In this document: in pieces, positions 38,224 through 52,447 of the stretch
Numbering within the stretch: the first letter of the stretch is position 1
How the letters are laid out: each line of letters begins with the position of its first letter
DNA from: Bretschneidera sinensis
Taxonomy: Eukaryota; Streptophyta; Magnoliopsida; Brassicales; Akaniaceae
NCBI GenBank assembly: GCA_023935145.1
Contig: CM043698.1
Coordinates: forward strand, 73,795,501-73,859,500
Length of the DNA: 64,000 nt
Direction of reading: 5' to 3'
The notes under the pieces: model-generated
Database searches by the model: none
What the model saw: only the letters and a program-made list of their open reading frames with translations
Told to the model about the DNA's origin: nothing
Translations under genes and position numbers: made by a program

Positions 38224-41200
38224 ACCGTAGTGTTGGACTGGTTTACGCTGCCCCTTAAATAAAAGCCAGATGCCTTCTGCGTGCTCTTTTTTGTCTCTAG
38301 TTGTAGGACTGGGGCAGTTTTCGTATGGCATTTAGTCATTTCTCTTTGAATTCTATGATTATGATATGTTTTAAAAAACCAACAACCTTAAATTGAGATT
38401 TAGCTTTTTATCAACGTTGTCCGTTATTGCAATAATGTTTTCTTTGCATTCTATCTATATATAATTATCATGAAAACTGTTTGGCATGTGATGTTTTTAT
38501 TTATTTATTTTTATTACAGTTTTGGTTTTATAATTAATATGAATATAAAGTCCAATCCACCAACTTTATAAAAGCCTATTTATAGCCTAAAATAAATCTT
38601 AGTGGAATTAGCATTGGTTTTATGATATAAAGTTTAATCCAATAACTTTATAAAAAAAATTATAATAATAAAATTCAATAGATTAAAATTAGATGTAATT
38701 TTTGTAATAGTAATTCAATATAAAAAAATATAATCAACATAATAATTAAATATAAAATTAACTTAAAATAGATATTCAATAAAATTAAAATAAGATTACA
38801 CCATAAAAAAAAGATATCAAAGAAATTGATATGGTCAATGTTCCTCCCTTGGTTTTATTATATAATTTATCTAACAAGTAAGGGTTTGCTTAACCTTCCA
38901 CCATGACATATGGTTTTATTTTAAAAAATAAGATAATAATTGATTTGGTCTGGTTTTGTTTATTGAAAATATAAATAATTTCATAAACTATTTCAAACCG
39001 GCTTTTAGCTGAATTGGACCAATTAAATTTATTGAATGAATATATAACAAATTAATATTTATTTATTGATCAATTAAAGTTTTTATAACAATAAATTATA
39101 TTTATCTTTTCAATGTAAAATAATAACTTCACCAAAGTCTGGGAGAAGCTTATTTATAATTTTATTTTGCAAAAACGATTTTAAACATTCATCTTAACTG
39201 AACTATTTGAATTTTACATTATAAATTTATAATAATTTTTAATCATAGTGGATAAAAATAGCTCTTTTCAATTTAAATTAATAAATTATTTATTTTTTTA
39301 TAATAATGATTAAAAAATATATAAATTTACAATAATAATTGGATATAGCATCCTTATTTTATTAGTTCAGCTTGACTAAATAAAAGAGTTTGATACTCAA
39401 GAATAAATATTTGTAATGTTAATTTTTTTTAAAATAAAATAATTACTTTATCAGATTTTGAAATTAATTTTTTATAAGAATGAATAAAACTCATTCATTT
39501 CAATTAAATTAGTTTAATTTTAATGAAAAAATATATATAATTTTTATGATAATGACTACAAATACCTACCATAATTTTATTATTCAAGTTTTACTAGATA
39601 AATTAGTTATAAAAATATTTTATAACAGAAGTTAGAAAGCATAATTTTGTATAATATAAATAACGAACAGAAACCTTGCTGTATAAGTTACTTTATGGGT
39701 ACATAACGAACTTATGATACTAAAGACCAAAACATTTGGGTTTTTATCAAACTTAGATTTTATACTTTATGTATTAAAGTGAAAGAGAAACAATATAAAT
39801 TATTTCTTACAAGTTTTTTACCCAAAAAAGGACAAAAATATAAAAAAACAATGCGTGCAAAACTTTCTTTTATATTAGACTTTGATTTGGTTGGAATTAA
39901 CATAAGTTTTTCTCATAAAATAGCCGTTTAAATATATCAAATTGGAGTCCAACATGAATTAATTTTTGAAGGAAATTACATCCCCAATTTTCAACTAAAT
40001 GGTCTACTTTATTTTATTTATTAGGAAAAATATGGTTACCCTACTTATCAAAAAGTATATAAATATGAAAATTGTTATTTCCAAAATTTAACACTATAAA
40101 ACATAGACGCATATAGAGGGGAGGAGAGATGGTTATTTTTGATAAACATATAACTTTATATGATAAGTATGCTTTAATAAAATAAATAAATTATTTATGA
40201 GTTTTTTTATATTTGAACTAATGGTATATGATATTTAGACATTTTTTTTTATGTTTGTGAAATACTTTTAACCTTTCATATATTTATGCATTTAGGCAAA
40301 AATAAAAGTGAAATCAATTCACATTTTATTTTGATTATTGAAATTATTTTGATGATTTATGATAGTACATGTGTTTATATATATATATACACACATGAAT
40401 TTTGAATTTTCAAAATGGTATAATTTTATATTTGTGTATTCTTTATTAATTCTCTAAAATATCCAAGAAAATAACATTTTTTTCTTAAATTTGAACATCT
40501 ATGGAGGTCTATAACATTTGAGCCCATTACAATCAGCTAGACACAAAAAAAATAACAAAGTTAAATTTATAAAAGTATTAAGTAGGTAATACAATCAAAT
40601 TAGGTAATAAATTAATTTAAATAAGATATCCAACAAATTGAATTTACTAAATCGTATCATAAAAATCATTTCCAGTTCATGTGGTTTTCTCTCTTCTATT
40701 TTTTTTTTCTTTTTAAAAAACTTAGTTCTGGTATTTGTATTCATGTGGGATATATATAAAATCCAATATGTAAATCTTACAAATATCCAAAATAATAAAG
40801 TTGAGTATGTAGAATGCCTAAAACTATAACAAAAATGTATATTTTTTTCGGTTGCACTAATAGAGCTACTGCTTCAGACATAATTTACTATAAACTATAA
40901 TAAGAAAATAAATTTTTTAAGAGCCAACTTATAAAATCTTGCAAAAACCCAAAATAAATAGTACTATATATTTAACTAATAGTATGATTTCATATGTTGA
41001 ATATATGAAATTGTAATTTAAAAATATAAAATAAGAGCTTCAAACATAAATATAATTTCTTTTAAGTTTTGTAAATATATGGATATTTCATTACTGTAAG
41101 ATTTTAGTATTCTCTACATGTTTTATATAATTTATTTTTAATATAATTAATTAAAATTTTTGAATTTAAAATTCGTTACTTCAATATTTACATTCGTATG

Positions 41201-42319
41201 CACATATAAGTTATTTAATTTTCATCATGCCACATTATTAATTTTTATGTTCACTTTAATATTTTTTAAAATCTTTTAATAAAAAATAGAATAATAACTC
41301 TCAATTTTTCTATATATTAAATTTAAAACTAACCAATTGCATTGTACTCGCATGAACGGTACTCGCATGACGGCTATTTATAATATGTTGCTAGGAGTTT
41401 ATCTAAGAAGCCTTGGGTGATGTATGTTTTAGGGTAGCCATGAACGGAACTACGGTGGTGATTGTTGTTTCCAGGGAATAGAGTGGTATTCTCCAAATTG
41501 CTTTCTGCTCTCTTAGCATGGGCCTCTTGTGACAATTACCCTACGAAGGGAAAGAAAAGAAACAGGATCGAGCCCTAAAAATGCTGCAACCCATTTACAC
41601 TGGATCTTATTATGAGGTGCTTTTTCTGCTGAATTGGTACCATGATGGCAACACTGAATTGTGCGAAAGGACCAAGATCTTCTCAAGTAACTTCAGAATT
41701 TTTTTTCTCTAAATGCAGTATTTGATGAATGCCACATCGTTCATAGCATTGACGTGAGATTCATCAAATAGTGCATTAAGAATTTTTTTTCACATGATTT
41801 GTAACATATACTATAATGCCACATGCATATAATTAGAATTGATTAAAAATGCATGAATTCATTATTTATTGGTAAGTACATTTTAACAAATATTATTTTT
41901 TTTTAAAACATTGATGATTGAAAAGAAAAGTTGGAGGAGAAGGGAATGTTGACAACAAACTGAAAGAACAACATAAGGTCAAAGGTGCATCTCAATATTA
42001 CCAACAAAAACTAGGCACCAAAAATACCATCGGAAGGGGGCAGAAGGGCATGCGATTTATTTTTTACCATCGGAAGGTTCAATTGAATGATTCCAAACTT
42101 TGTTAATTGGCCTGATCAAATTTCTATAAATAAACACAACCTAGCCTCTGAGCATAATATAATGAACAAACTTCAAAAGTTAATTCCATTACACATACAT
42201 TCTAAAATACAACGGAGGTTTTTACATGATTTGGACAAGTGTACCCTTGACTAGCAACATCTACAAGTCTGTAGAACTAAGAATATTCTGGTAATCTACA
42301 TGATAACAAAACTAGAAGC
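38224..42319. other. AT-rich intergenic region
   Basis: 38224 to about 38460 is the presumed 3' untranslated region of the aminotransferase gene. 38340-41340 is extremely AT-rich without genes; about 39235-39430 and 39470-39640 look like diverged direct copies (each with TAATAATGA and TTATTCAAG/ATTAGTTCAG-like segments). 41340-41720 is less AT-rich, with the small repeat GTACTCGCATGA twice near 41345-41370. Nothing recognisable as a gene. Confidence 0.4.
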
Positions 42320-44071
42320 CTAAAACTGTTCAATGCTCTTCATAGCCTCCGCCTTGCAAGTTGTCTTATAATGCCCAGTCTGGTTGCACCGACTACAATG
42401 CACTGTATGTTTCTCGCGATTAAGATCTTCAACACATATTCGTTTCTTTTCAGGGCGTCCTGGTGGTCGACGAAACTTGGGAGGCCGCACAACTTGAATG
42501 TCATCATCCATAGAAACCTCACCCATCTTTCTCCATTCAATTTTTCTAGGAATGGGGTGTATCTCTCCCACATACGTTTCCCTATAACTAGCAACAGTAA
42601 AACACTTTTCTGTGAAGGCATATACATCTTTCCGACACGAGATAAGAGCTGCAACAGCATGTGAACATGGTATTCCATAAAGCTGCCAGTCACGACAGGA
42701 ACAACAATGGGTGCCAATATTCACAATGTATGATCGTTCGGCTGATAGAACCTCAAATTCTACTTCATCTGATCTAAGGACTTGATATGTCGATGCACGG
42801 CTAACAGCTTCTACCATTCGCTTCTCAGCAGATGGGGCAAGTACAGAAAACCAGGAATTGCTTTTCATACGCCGGTCCTCAAACTCAGCCATCAATTTAC
42901 TGTGAATCTGCTCTATAACCTGGATTATCGGTAACTCCCGAGCTTCAAGAATCCATCTATTAAATTCCTCAATGTTTGAAGAGAGATGACCATATCGTGT
43001 TCCCTCAAAATACACTAATGCCCAACGGGAAGGAGGAAATTGTTGGATCCACTTTGCAGCTTCCGAAGAAACCTCCTCAATTTCAGCCATTTTCTCTTTA
43101 AAACCAATTGTAGTGGTAGCATATGCCGCTTTCCAGAGAAGATTGACAAGCCTTGAATTCTTGAACTCTCTACCAATGCTTTCACTCAAGTGACACATAC
43201 AAAGTGCATGACTAGAACTCGGGAATTTCCTTCTTACTGCATCCATGATGCCTTTTTGTATGTCTGATAGAAATGTGAGGTGTGGCATATTTTCAGTGTT
43301 AATCTCTAAAGCCCTATGCAATTCTGACAAGAACCACATCCAGCTCTCATCATTGTCTACATCAACAATACCAAATGCAAGGGGAAACAAACCACCGTCA
43401 GCATCAAAAGATGTGGCTGAAAGTAGGGTACCAAGGTATTTACTCTTAAGCTGAATTCCACCAAGACAAACAATTGGCAAGAAACCATTCAGGAACCCAT
43501 ATATGGATGTAAAGAAGGAAACAAAGAACCTATGGAACCGATTATCTGCACCTATGGTGAACACCTCTGCAATACTTCCTGGGTTGGTTTTCTTTATTTG
43601 CTCACAGTAGGAAGGAAGCAGGCCATATCCTTCTTCAGAAGAGCCATAAATTGCAGCCAGCCCCCTCTCCTTTGCACGCCAAGCTTGCTTATATGGTATA
43701 GTGATCCCATACTGTTTATGAATGTCATGCAATATATCTTTTGGCTTGTAGTTGATGTTATCCCGTAGTCGTTCCTCTATAAAACCCACAATCCAATCAA
43801 CAGAAGCCTGGTGGTGCCCATTTTGTGCATTTCTCCCACAAGTATGTGTCCCTTCGAGACTTCTTATTGTAAAGGTTGGAGCATTAGGAAGTTTAACTGC
43901 ACGAATGCGCCAAGGGCAACCTTCTGTGGCACACTTTGCAAAGTAACGAATCAGGTCACTTTTTATAATACGAAGCTCGAAGTGTTGTGCAATTGCAGCT
44001 TCTTTAATTGCATTTCGGAAGGCCTTGACATCAGGAAACTCTTGACCAACAACAAAGGTGTTGTCCTCCAT
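42320..44071 (-). CDS. MUSTANG-type domesticated MULE transposase
   Basis: 583 residues, single coding exon, no breaks. Order: N-terminal MuDR/WRKY-GCM1-like zinc domain (C47, C52, H76, C78); MULE transposase core (about 195-300, LKSKYLGTLLSATSFDADGG, then ESWMWFLSELH); SWIM zinc finger CSCRDWQLYGIPCSH (about 457-471); C-terminal zinc knuckle CSRCNQTGHYKTTC (559-572). At the first catalytic position, where active MULEs have LDG, it reads LGG (G204); the later LSD aspartate (D270) is kept. MUSTANG proteins are host genes derived from transposases, nuclear, with roles in growth and flowering in Arabidopsis. No terminal inverted repeats flank the gene. This is consistent with a conserved cellular gene rather than an active transposon. 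Confidence 0.88.
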   Translation of the reverse strand: MEDNTFVVGQEFPDVKAFRNAIKEAAIAQHFELRIIKSDLIRYFAKCATEGCPWRIRAVKLPNAPTFTIRSLEGTHTCGRNAQNGHHQASVDWIVGFIEERLRDNINYKPKDILHDIHKQYGITIPYKQAWRAKERGLAAIYGSSEEGYGLLPSYCEQIKKTNPGSIAEVFTIGADNRFHRFFVSFFTSIYGFLNGFLPIVCLGGIQLKSKYLGTLLSATSFDADGGLFPLAFGIVDVDNDESWMWFLSELHRALEINTENMPHLTFLSDIQKGIMDAVRRKFPSSSHALCMCHLSESIGREFKNSRLVNLLWKAAYATTTIGFKEKMAEIEEVSSEAAKWIQQFPPSRWALVYFEGTRYGHLSSNIEEFNRWILEARELPIIQVIEQIHSKLMAEFEDRRMKSNSWFSVLAPSAEKRMVEAVSRASTYQVLRSDEVEFEVLSAERSYIVNIGTHCCSCRDWQLYGIPCSHAVAALISCRKDVYAFTEKCFTVASYRETYVGEIHPIPRKIEWRKMGEVSMDDDIQVVRPPKFRRPPGRPEKKRICVEDLNREKHTVHCSRCNQTGHYKTTCKAEAMKSIEQF

Positions 44072-45420
44072 GCATCAACTAACATAAATTCAATCAATGC
44101 AATGATTGAGCATTCACCGATCTACTAGCCAGGATGACAAATAAGTTATTGAAATATGCACCCAGTACAACTGAAGCCTCCAAATGAGCACTCCTGAGAT
44201 GAACAATCATCAGAAAGAGTCTGCAAGAAGGCAAGGGAACACATGAACAGTCAGAGAGAAGAAAATATTACCATTATACAGTGAAGAAGAGGTTTATCAA
44301 GTGATCGGCTCATATTATTAATATGGAAGTACATAAATGGCTCCTAAAATACATGGATACATGCAATCACAGCCTGATATATGGCATAAAATACCAGTTG
44401 ACACAGCTTAAATTAGGACTGATGTCATATAACCTGGTTCAAATTTCAAGAACCATCTTTTGTTTCCTGCCATTCATTTATTTTCTTATGTAAAAAAGAT
44501 TCAACTAGTCTTGGTGACTGGGTATCAAGAAGCAAACCTTAATTCAACAACTTAAAAATGCTACTCCTATTACAAATATAGAACTACAGATTTACAGAAC
44601 CATATAATGGAGTCATCCTTCCTGAAAATTAAAGCAAAATGACCACTATTATCATGTTATGTTCAAACGGGCATACGTTATATCATTTGGTATTCCATTT
44701 TCTCTTTGAAGCATAAGAATCTGTTTGTATTCACCTAAGACAAACACATGCATACATACATCCTTCTGAGTATAAATTCACTACCCAGAAAGAAATAAGA
44801 GGAAACAACAACAAAAAGGCCAAAAATAAAAATACAGTCCTAAGTCACTGTAATAGCTACTTTTTAGTATAAATTCATTTGAGGCAAATAATAGTAGGTA
44901 AAAGAAAATCTAAAATTGAAATGTTTTACTGCTAATGATTAAGAAAAACTGCCCAGATCAACAACAATAATATCTGTGAAGCAAAAAATAAATAGAAACC
45001 TAAAACAGGAAGAAAATATACCAACAAAGAGATCACATAATATAGTCTCTATTCAGCAATTTGAAATGAAAAAAAAGGAACAGGATTAGAAAAGAACAAA
45101 ATAAAAACGAGAACGAAATATACGTAGTAGCTTCTAACCCATTAAAATATCGAAGAGATAAAGCTAAAGAGAAAAAAATAAAGCTGAATCATCAAGAACT
45201 AAAAACACAGAAATAGATGCAAACAAATGTCTATAAATCCATAATCTATATGTATGAATATATGTAAATGTGTATAAATATGTACATATCAACCTTTAAA
45301 TAATGGAAACGCGAGCTTAGGATCACAGATTAGAGAGAGAGATTGAAACACACAGAGCGAGAAGTCGAGAGAGAGCGAGATGAATGTAGGAGAGAACACT
45401 TTTGGTATTCTGACGAAAGA
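44072..45420 (-). other. 5' leader of the MUSTANG-type gene with intron
   Basis: Upstream of ATG 44071, an acceptor TTCTTGCAG ends at 44221 and a donor AAAG|GTTGATATG starts at 45293, giving a leader intron of about 1.07 kb. The first leader exon (45294 upward) is CT-rich on the coding strand (TCTCTCTCTCGACTTCTCGC-like). MUSTANG genes commonly have such 5' leader introns. The transcription start is not visible. Confidence 0.6.
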
Positions 45421-46189
45421 TTAGGGTTGATTAGGTCACACATGAGGGTATTTGTGTCATTTAGGTTTCTTAGTAAGGGTATCTTCGTCATATTGAAGTG
45501 ATGTATTGATGAAATTTTTTTTATTGTTTATGATTTTTTTATAAACAATTCTCTTATTCAATTGGGATTTTAAATTTATAATTATAATTTTATTTGAGCT
45601 TTTTCATGGTAAATTGATTGTTTTTTCAATAAGATTATAATAAAAAATGATTTAAAATTATAAAGTCAAAAGCTTAATTGAAATAATTAAAAAGGGAAAA
45701 CCAAAAATAAAATAAAATCTAAAAACAAAAAATATTAATTTAACCTTAAATTTTTGGTAAAATTTTAGCAGAAATGCAATTATATATTTTTTTAGAAGAA
45801 TTGAATTTTATAAAACAATTAATTAATTTATTGAAAAAATTATGTTATAATCCTTGAAGTTTAACTAATGTTCCAATTAACCCATGAATTTTTAATTTAC
45901 TTAAATCGATTCTTCACGTTTTGATATTGCATCAATTAAGACTTTTTGTCAACTCGTTAACCTTTGTATCTTAAAGTTGATTAATGCAATGTCAAAATAT
46001 AAATGATCGATCTAACAATTAAAAATTAAAGAGTTAATTGCTAACCTTAGAAAAAACTCAAAAATTAAAACATAATTTTTTCTAATTTATTTAATACTTT
46101 GAATGGTGATCAATTATCAAGTCGCGGATTAAAATAAATAGCTTAAACTATACTGGAGTAATATATTTTCCTTGTTACTTGTGTTTCTT
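45421..46189. other. AT-rich spacer
   Basis: Between the MUSTANG-type gene promoter side and the truncated end of the first squalene epoxidase copy. No coding or repeat structure recognised. Confidence 0.4.
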
Positions 46190-47080
46190 GCAGGATCAGC
46201 TGATGCACAAAACACCTTGTACGGGGCACCTGCCAGTGAGTTTATTGTAGATGCCACTGGCTGCACAAAAAAAAGTAAAGAAAAAAGATTAAAAAATTCT
46301 GAGAAACCCTAGTTTTGGGGGCAAACCCTAATCAAAGGTTGACGCGTTTGAAGATTTGAGTTGAGTAAAAAATTTGTAAAGATAATTCTCAAATCTTACA
46401 AAAGAGAGAAATGTTCTAATCTCAAATCGTCTATGTGTCAAAAGATGTGTGTCAAAAAAAGTCTTTTACCTTTATTTTCTAAACATGAATAGTTAATCAA
46501 ATATAAAGTGCAACAAACCGATCATTATTATAACTTGTAAAAAAGAGTAATTTATTTTAATTTTTATTATTGTGACCGTATAAAAGTGGTATAAGAAGAT
46601 TCCTTAGTACAACAATATTGGATTCCGGTTAAAAGTTGCCTCATGTTTGGGCATATAGGATGAGGAGCAGCAGGCATGCTTCTGTTTGGCATTGTTCTAA
46701 ATCTAATATTTCCTTTCTCAATTGCTGATATAAAGGCTGTGCACAACTCGGGAGGAATCTGAATTCAGTCAACTCCCTCATTTAGTCCGATGAATTTAAC
46801 GACGAATCAAATATGAAAAGTTGCTCTTCATATTAGGAGGAAATAAAACAGAACATTAAAATTTATGGGAAACCGTTTTGATTGCAGAAGAGCTGATATA
46901 TAATAAAGAACAAAAACTTGTGGATAATTTTGAGTAAATAATGAGTACCTGAGGAGCCACCATGGTTTTCAGATAGTTGGCCATTTCACCATTAGAAATG
47001 GAAGGAACTTTTTGGCCAGGTAAATCAACTAGACATCGAATCTCATTGCTACTGATAGGATAAAACAAAATTGGTGAATG

Positions 47081-50000
47081 TGTTAGAATATATAAATTTT
47101 TTTAAGTATTAGTGATGAGCTTCTATTAATTTGTAGGACTTTGTATTTATAAAACGGACTAGATTGGGTTCTTGAGATGGATTTTATGGGCCTAACATCC
47201 ACTTGATCTCGTGAGTGAACCAAATATACTTAATGGATTTAGATGTGATTGGGCAGTGATATGGACTTGACAAACCTAATGGACTATGATAGACGGCCCA
47301 TTGAGTTTATTATAAATATGAGCCAGGTCCCCGCTCCTCTCTTAACTTATATAAGTTTTCCTCATTATAAAGCTGCCTTACAGAGAGAGTAAGGAGAAGA
47401 AGAACCTTGGCTAGACATCTTGCACACATTGGTGTGTTGAGATCCATGTGGTGTTACCGAAATAACAATATGTTGCAAATATAAGATATGTGATATTAAA
47501 TAGATCAAAATTAGTATTATAATGTATGTAATAGATCCCTGAATTATTAAAATGTGGTATCATATCTAGTCTTTACATGTGTTTAAATCTATTATTCACA
47601 TAACCTAATTCAGAAATAATGTATTTAATTTCAAGATAACCTATTTTATTTCATGTGAATAAAATTATATAAGTCTACTCTTGAATCCAAATTTTTTTGA
47701 ATTGGGGGCTTTTTTACTAAATTCAAATAATCTTGAACTATGAGCACTGCTGCTGGATTAAAAGAATTTTAAATTAATGGTTTTGTTGCCAAATTCAAAG
47801 AATCTTGAATTATGACGTTACTATTGATTCAAGGACAGTGCTTAGAGATCACGCCAAGATTATCCCAATTAAATTAGGGATAAGTATACTAAATCAACAA
47901 TATGATTCTTTTTTTTTTATAAAATATTAATTAATTTTGTTGAGCTCATGAAATCTCTTTGGTTTATTCACTTTAATGGAGTGACCAAGATTGTTAGAAA
48001 TAAAATCTATTAGTAAGCTGAGTAAAAAAAATTATATACATTCAGTGTAAAATCGAACTGAAAATTAAAAATACTTATTCGTCTTGAGCCTAAATAAAAA
48101 AATGCAAATTTAATTTACAGCCTAACCAAAGTCATGTTATTATCTTAGCAAACAACCTTGAACAAGTTTAAGACCATTAAGGAATATGCAACTGAGTGCA
48201 TGAATGCTGGAAGTTTTAGCCTTTTAAAGGCTGTGTTAATGAGATAGATTAGTGCAGAAGTAGAATTCGTTTTTTTAAACTGGCCTGTAAAAATATATAT
48301 GGAGCAGTTTCAAAAATTGATGTTTTTTAAGTTTCATTTGCATATCAGATCTATAGTAGGCAATACATTTGTAGGTAGAAGCTAAGGATGCTTTATAGAG
48401 AAAGTCTCACTTTTTCATATGAATAAATTTTTTTTAATGGTTCTGTCAAGTAAATTTTCCATTTTCCATTGCTCATCCCTTATCCGTTGCCATGTTTAAA
48501 AGAAAAAAAAACCTATATAATTTTCATGATTCTAGGCTATGTTGTGAAACTTATAAAAAAAATATATTCTGGTTGTGAAAATGCCTGTTTGTTTGATACT
48601 CAAATTATGATGAGAGCATAGGTGTAAGTTAGTCATGGTTTTTCTATTCAGATAGTTCACAGCATATTAGCATAGGGCAATTTTGTTCTCTGGTTGGTTA
48701 CTTGTGATAATGGTACTATATCAATTAATATTAGTGAGACAACATCATAATTAAGTTTTCATGGAAATTCTTGGAAAGGGAAAAAGAGACATTTCATTTT
48801 GTTCTAGTTGAATTTTTTCATCTCTGAATGTCGTGATAGCTCCACATTTACATGTAGAAAACCGAAAGTTCAATAAATATTTATTTTTGAAAATATGTGG
48901 TTTACTATCTCTTATTGAGATGATCAAATGTATACATATTGTTTTAGTATGTATACATGTTGGCTAATATATTTTATCAGTATTGGTTTGAAGTAGTTTC
49001 ATCAGTTGATGTGGATGGTTACCGCCAAAGTGATCAATTCACTGATACTTATGGGGTTATTTCATATTGTTATTGCGGAACGTTTATCTGGATTATTCCA
49101 TTCAATTACCTGCCCAAAGAGGGTAATTGCGTGTTTTAGTTTAGATGTTGACATGAAAAATTTGGTAGAATTGATTTCAGTCTAGATTGTCTTAGTGCCC
49201 AAAAGTGTTAAACTTTTTGAAGACTGATATAAGTTAATGTGTTGGTTTCATATAAGAAATTTCACTTGCATGTTGCATACTCTATCCAAAGGGGAGTACG
49301 TAATGATACACTAAGAATTTGATTGTTGTAATTACATTTCTTATTAATATGTTGTCTTTTGGTTGTCCTAAACAATTTCCATTGTTACTATCGAAATTTT
49401 GACTAGGTTAAATAATGAAATCAAGTTTACTTTTATGGGGTGTATAGAAAATATAAAAATTAAAAAATTACAGAAAATATGTAACTTTCTTAAATTTTCT
49501 AAAACATATTTTCTAATTCATATTTGATCAATTGGTGCATTTATTGACAATAATTAAATTTTGAGCATGTGAAATATATTTTAATGTTGTGATATGCTAA
49601 TATATGAAATAAAATATGAGTGAGATCTTAATATTTTATTCTTCATAAAATTTACATTTTGTGTGCTCATTGAGATTAATTATTATTTTATAATAATTGT
49701 CATATATTTTTTTTTGTTGAAAATTTTGGGTTCAATAAATGTTTATTTATAAAATATGTGATTAATTTCTTATTTCTCAAAATTTATGCATATATTCTGA
49801 AATTTTATTTCATAGTAAATTATTTGATGTGCTGAGATATTGGTAATCTCCTAGATTAATTGTCTCATTTATTGTATTCCCAGCTTAAAAGAAAATGTGC
49901 ATGTTTTGAAAAATAATTGATCTAATTATTTAAATATATTTTTTTGTGTTTAAGACTTGTAGTAAAGATGCAACTGTTGATTGTTTGGTGACTCATAGAG

Positions 50001-52412
50001 GTACATGTTGTTTAAAGTACCTCTTGTTGTATGATCACATCCATGCCTGTCGTTTTGTATACGTCTGAGGTTGTAAAGGCCATTACTGTTTATCCCGGTT
50101 CTAAGAAATTTCATGGGTTGACGTGGGTGTTAGCTGCCAAAGTGGCACACTCATTGATATTTATGGGATTTCACCAAAACATATTGCAGGATGATTACTG
50201 TTTATCCTGGTTTTGGGAAATTTCATGGGTTGATGTGGGTGTTAGCAGCCAAAGTGGCACACTCATTGATACTCATGGGATTTCACTAAAATGTATTGCG
50301 GAATGATTCCAATTGCATCATGCAGTTACCTACCCAAAGGAGGTAGTTGTGTGCTGTAATTTTTGGAAATACATGGAATTTTGTGGGAAGATGTTGGGTC
50401 GGTTTAGAAGGTTTGTCTGCCCAAAGGGGACAATTCCTTCGAAAACTGAAGCATTATCTTCATATGTTTCATGTGTAGAGTTTCTAAGTGTTTGTTGTAT
50501 TCTTAGCCCAAATGGGAGTTTATAACTATACTCTTAGATTCTCTATTTTGGAATATGTTGGTTATTGCACTTTTACTACCGTGTTGGATTCTTGTCTTGG
50601 ATCAATCTCATTTTCTGTGAACAATAACCAAGCAACCATTGAAATCCTGACTGGTTCAAATTATAAGAGTTGAAATGTAGATTGTGTTTGGTTTCAAATA
50701 ATGAATATATTTGTTTTGGTGTTGGACCTCTTATTAAAGAAAAATCTTCTGGTTTATGGCTTAGGCACCTAGGTCACATTTCTAGGGAGAGAATTGAAAG
50801 GCTTGTTAAGGATAATGTTTCACCAACTCTTGATTTTGGGGATATGGAGGACCTGTGTTGATTGTATTATGGGAAAGTTAACCAAAACCAAGAAAATGAC
50901 TCAACTCGTAATACTGATCTCCTAGAAATAATGCATACTAATATTAATGATACCTAAAATTTGATGAGGCGATGAATTTTATTGGTTTTGAGGAGAATAA
51001 TGTAGATCAATGCATATACTTAAAGGTCAATGGGAGCAAATTTATTTACCTGGTTCGTTATGTGATTTACTTATGTAATTATTTATATAATTATCTGTGT
51101 TGTAATTACAACCATTTAATGGTTTTGGTTGTTGAAACTTTTAGTGTTTTAGTTGCTGAAATGTTTTAATTAATTAATTGATAGTATAAGCCATTTAAGT
51201 GACTTACGATTGAGTATTAACTTTTTAATTAATTGATAAAATTGTTTATCAAGTAATCTAGGCCAGTGGAATTATTGGGCTTTTACTTTTCAAAAGTTAG
51301 ATATTGTTTACATGGTTTTGACCAACTAAGTAGTAAAATGTAATATCTATATGGGCTATAAATCAGGCATATGTTATTTCAAGCAGTTTAATAAGTTTAA
51401 AATATAAGAGAAAGTTGGCAAGTAGTAGTCAAACCATTGACTCCTAGGCGTTTGTAATGTTTTAGTCCAATATGAGTGGACTCAAATGCTTTTATTAAAT
51501 TTATTCTCATTTAATATATCTTATACTGAATAAGTTAATGATTAAAATAAAAGTATAATTATAATTATTTTTAACTTAAAATTACTGACGTTCAAATTAA
51601 TAATAATTATTTAATGAACTAAAAAAAACATATTCTCTCTTAAGTTTTGTTTTAAGCCTCGGTTTGAAATAATTTTAAGGGTTGAAGTGGATGGTTACCG
51701 CCAAAGTGGTCTGTTCGTTAAATTTTTAAGATTATATCATACCGTTTAGGGTTCGATTAATACATTCAATCACTTGCCCAAAAGGGGTTATTGCGTGTGT
51801 TAATAATTAATAAATATGAAACTGTTGTTTGAATGCATATTAGTCTAGAATGTCTTATCAACCCAAAGGTGTTAGGTATTTCGAAAATTGTATGCATTCA
51901 GTTGTTAGTTTCTTGTAGGAAATCCTAAATGTATATTACATTCTTTGCTCAAAAGGGAGTTTGTAATGATACGCTTGGGGTCCTGTTGTTTTGCTGCCCA
52001 AATTCATTATCATGATGCCTTATATTTTTCCCCGATCAATTTCATTTGCTGCTAAGCAATGAAAAAGCCATAATTAAGATCATGATTGGATCAAATTATA
52101 AGAAATTGAAACAAGATATTGAGTTTGCTATGGGAATTGTGTACAATGGTGATATGTTTTTTTTTTTAACATATTGATATTGGGGCTATGCTTGTTGATC
52201 CTTTGACCAAAGGTCTTGGGCCTTCAAATTTTGTCAAACATGTAGACAACATGAGTATTGTTAGTTCTTTTGATGTATTTTATTAGTGGGAGTGTGACTT
52301 TTATGTCAGTTTATATGTTGTTTTCCTTTGGACATCTTTTGAAATGTAATAAAATATTATCAATGATCACTGTTTTCGTTGATTGATATCATATTATGAG
52401 TATTTTGTGCAC

Positions 52413-52447
<35 letters not shown>

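Noticed and set aside
50031..50306. 91-codon ORF with internal repeat
   Set aside because: It reflects the duplicated non-coding module inside the Copia-type element.
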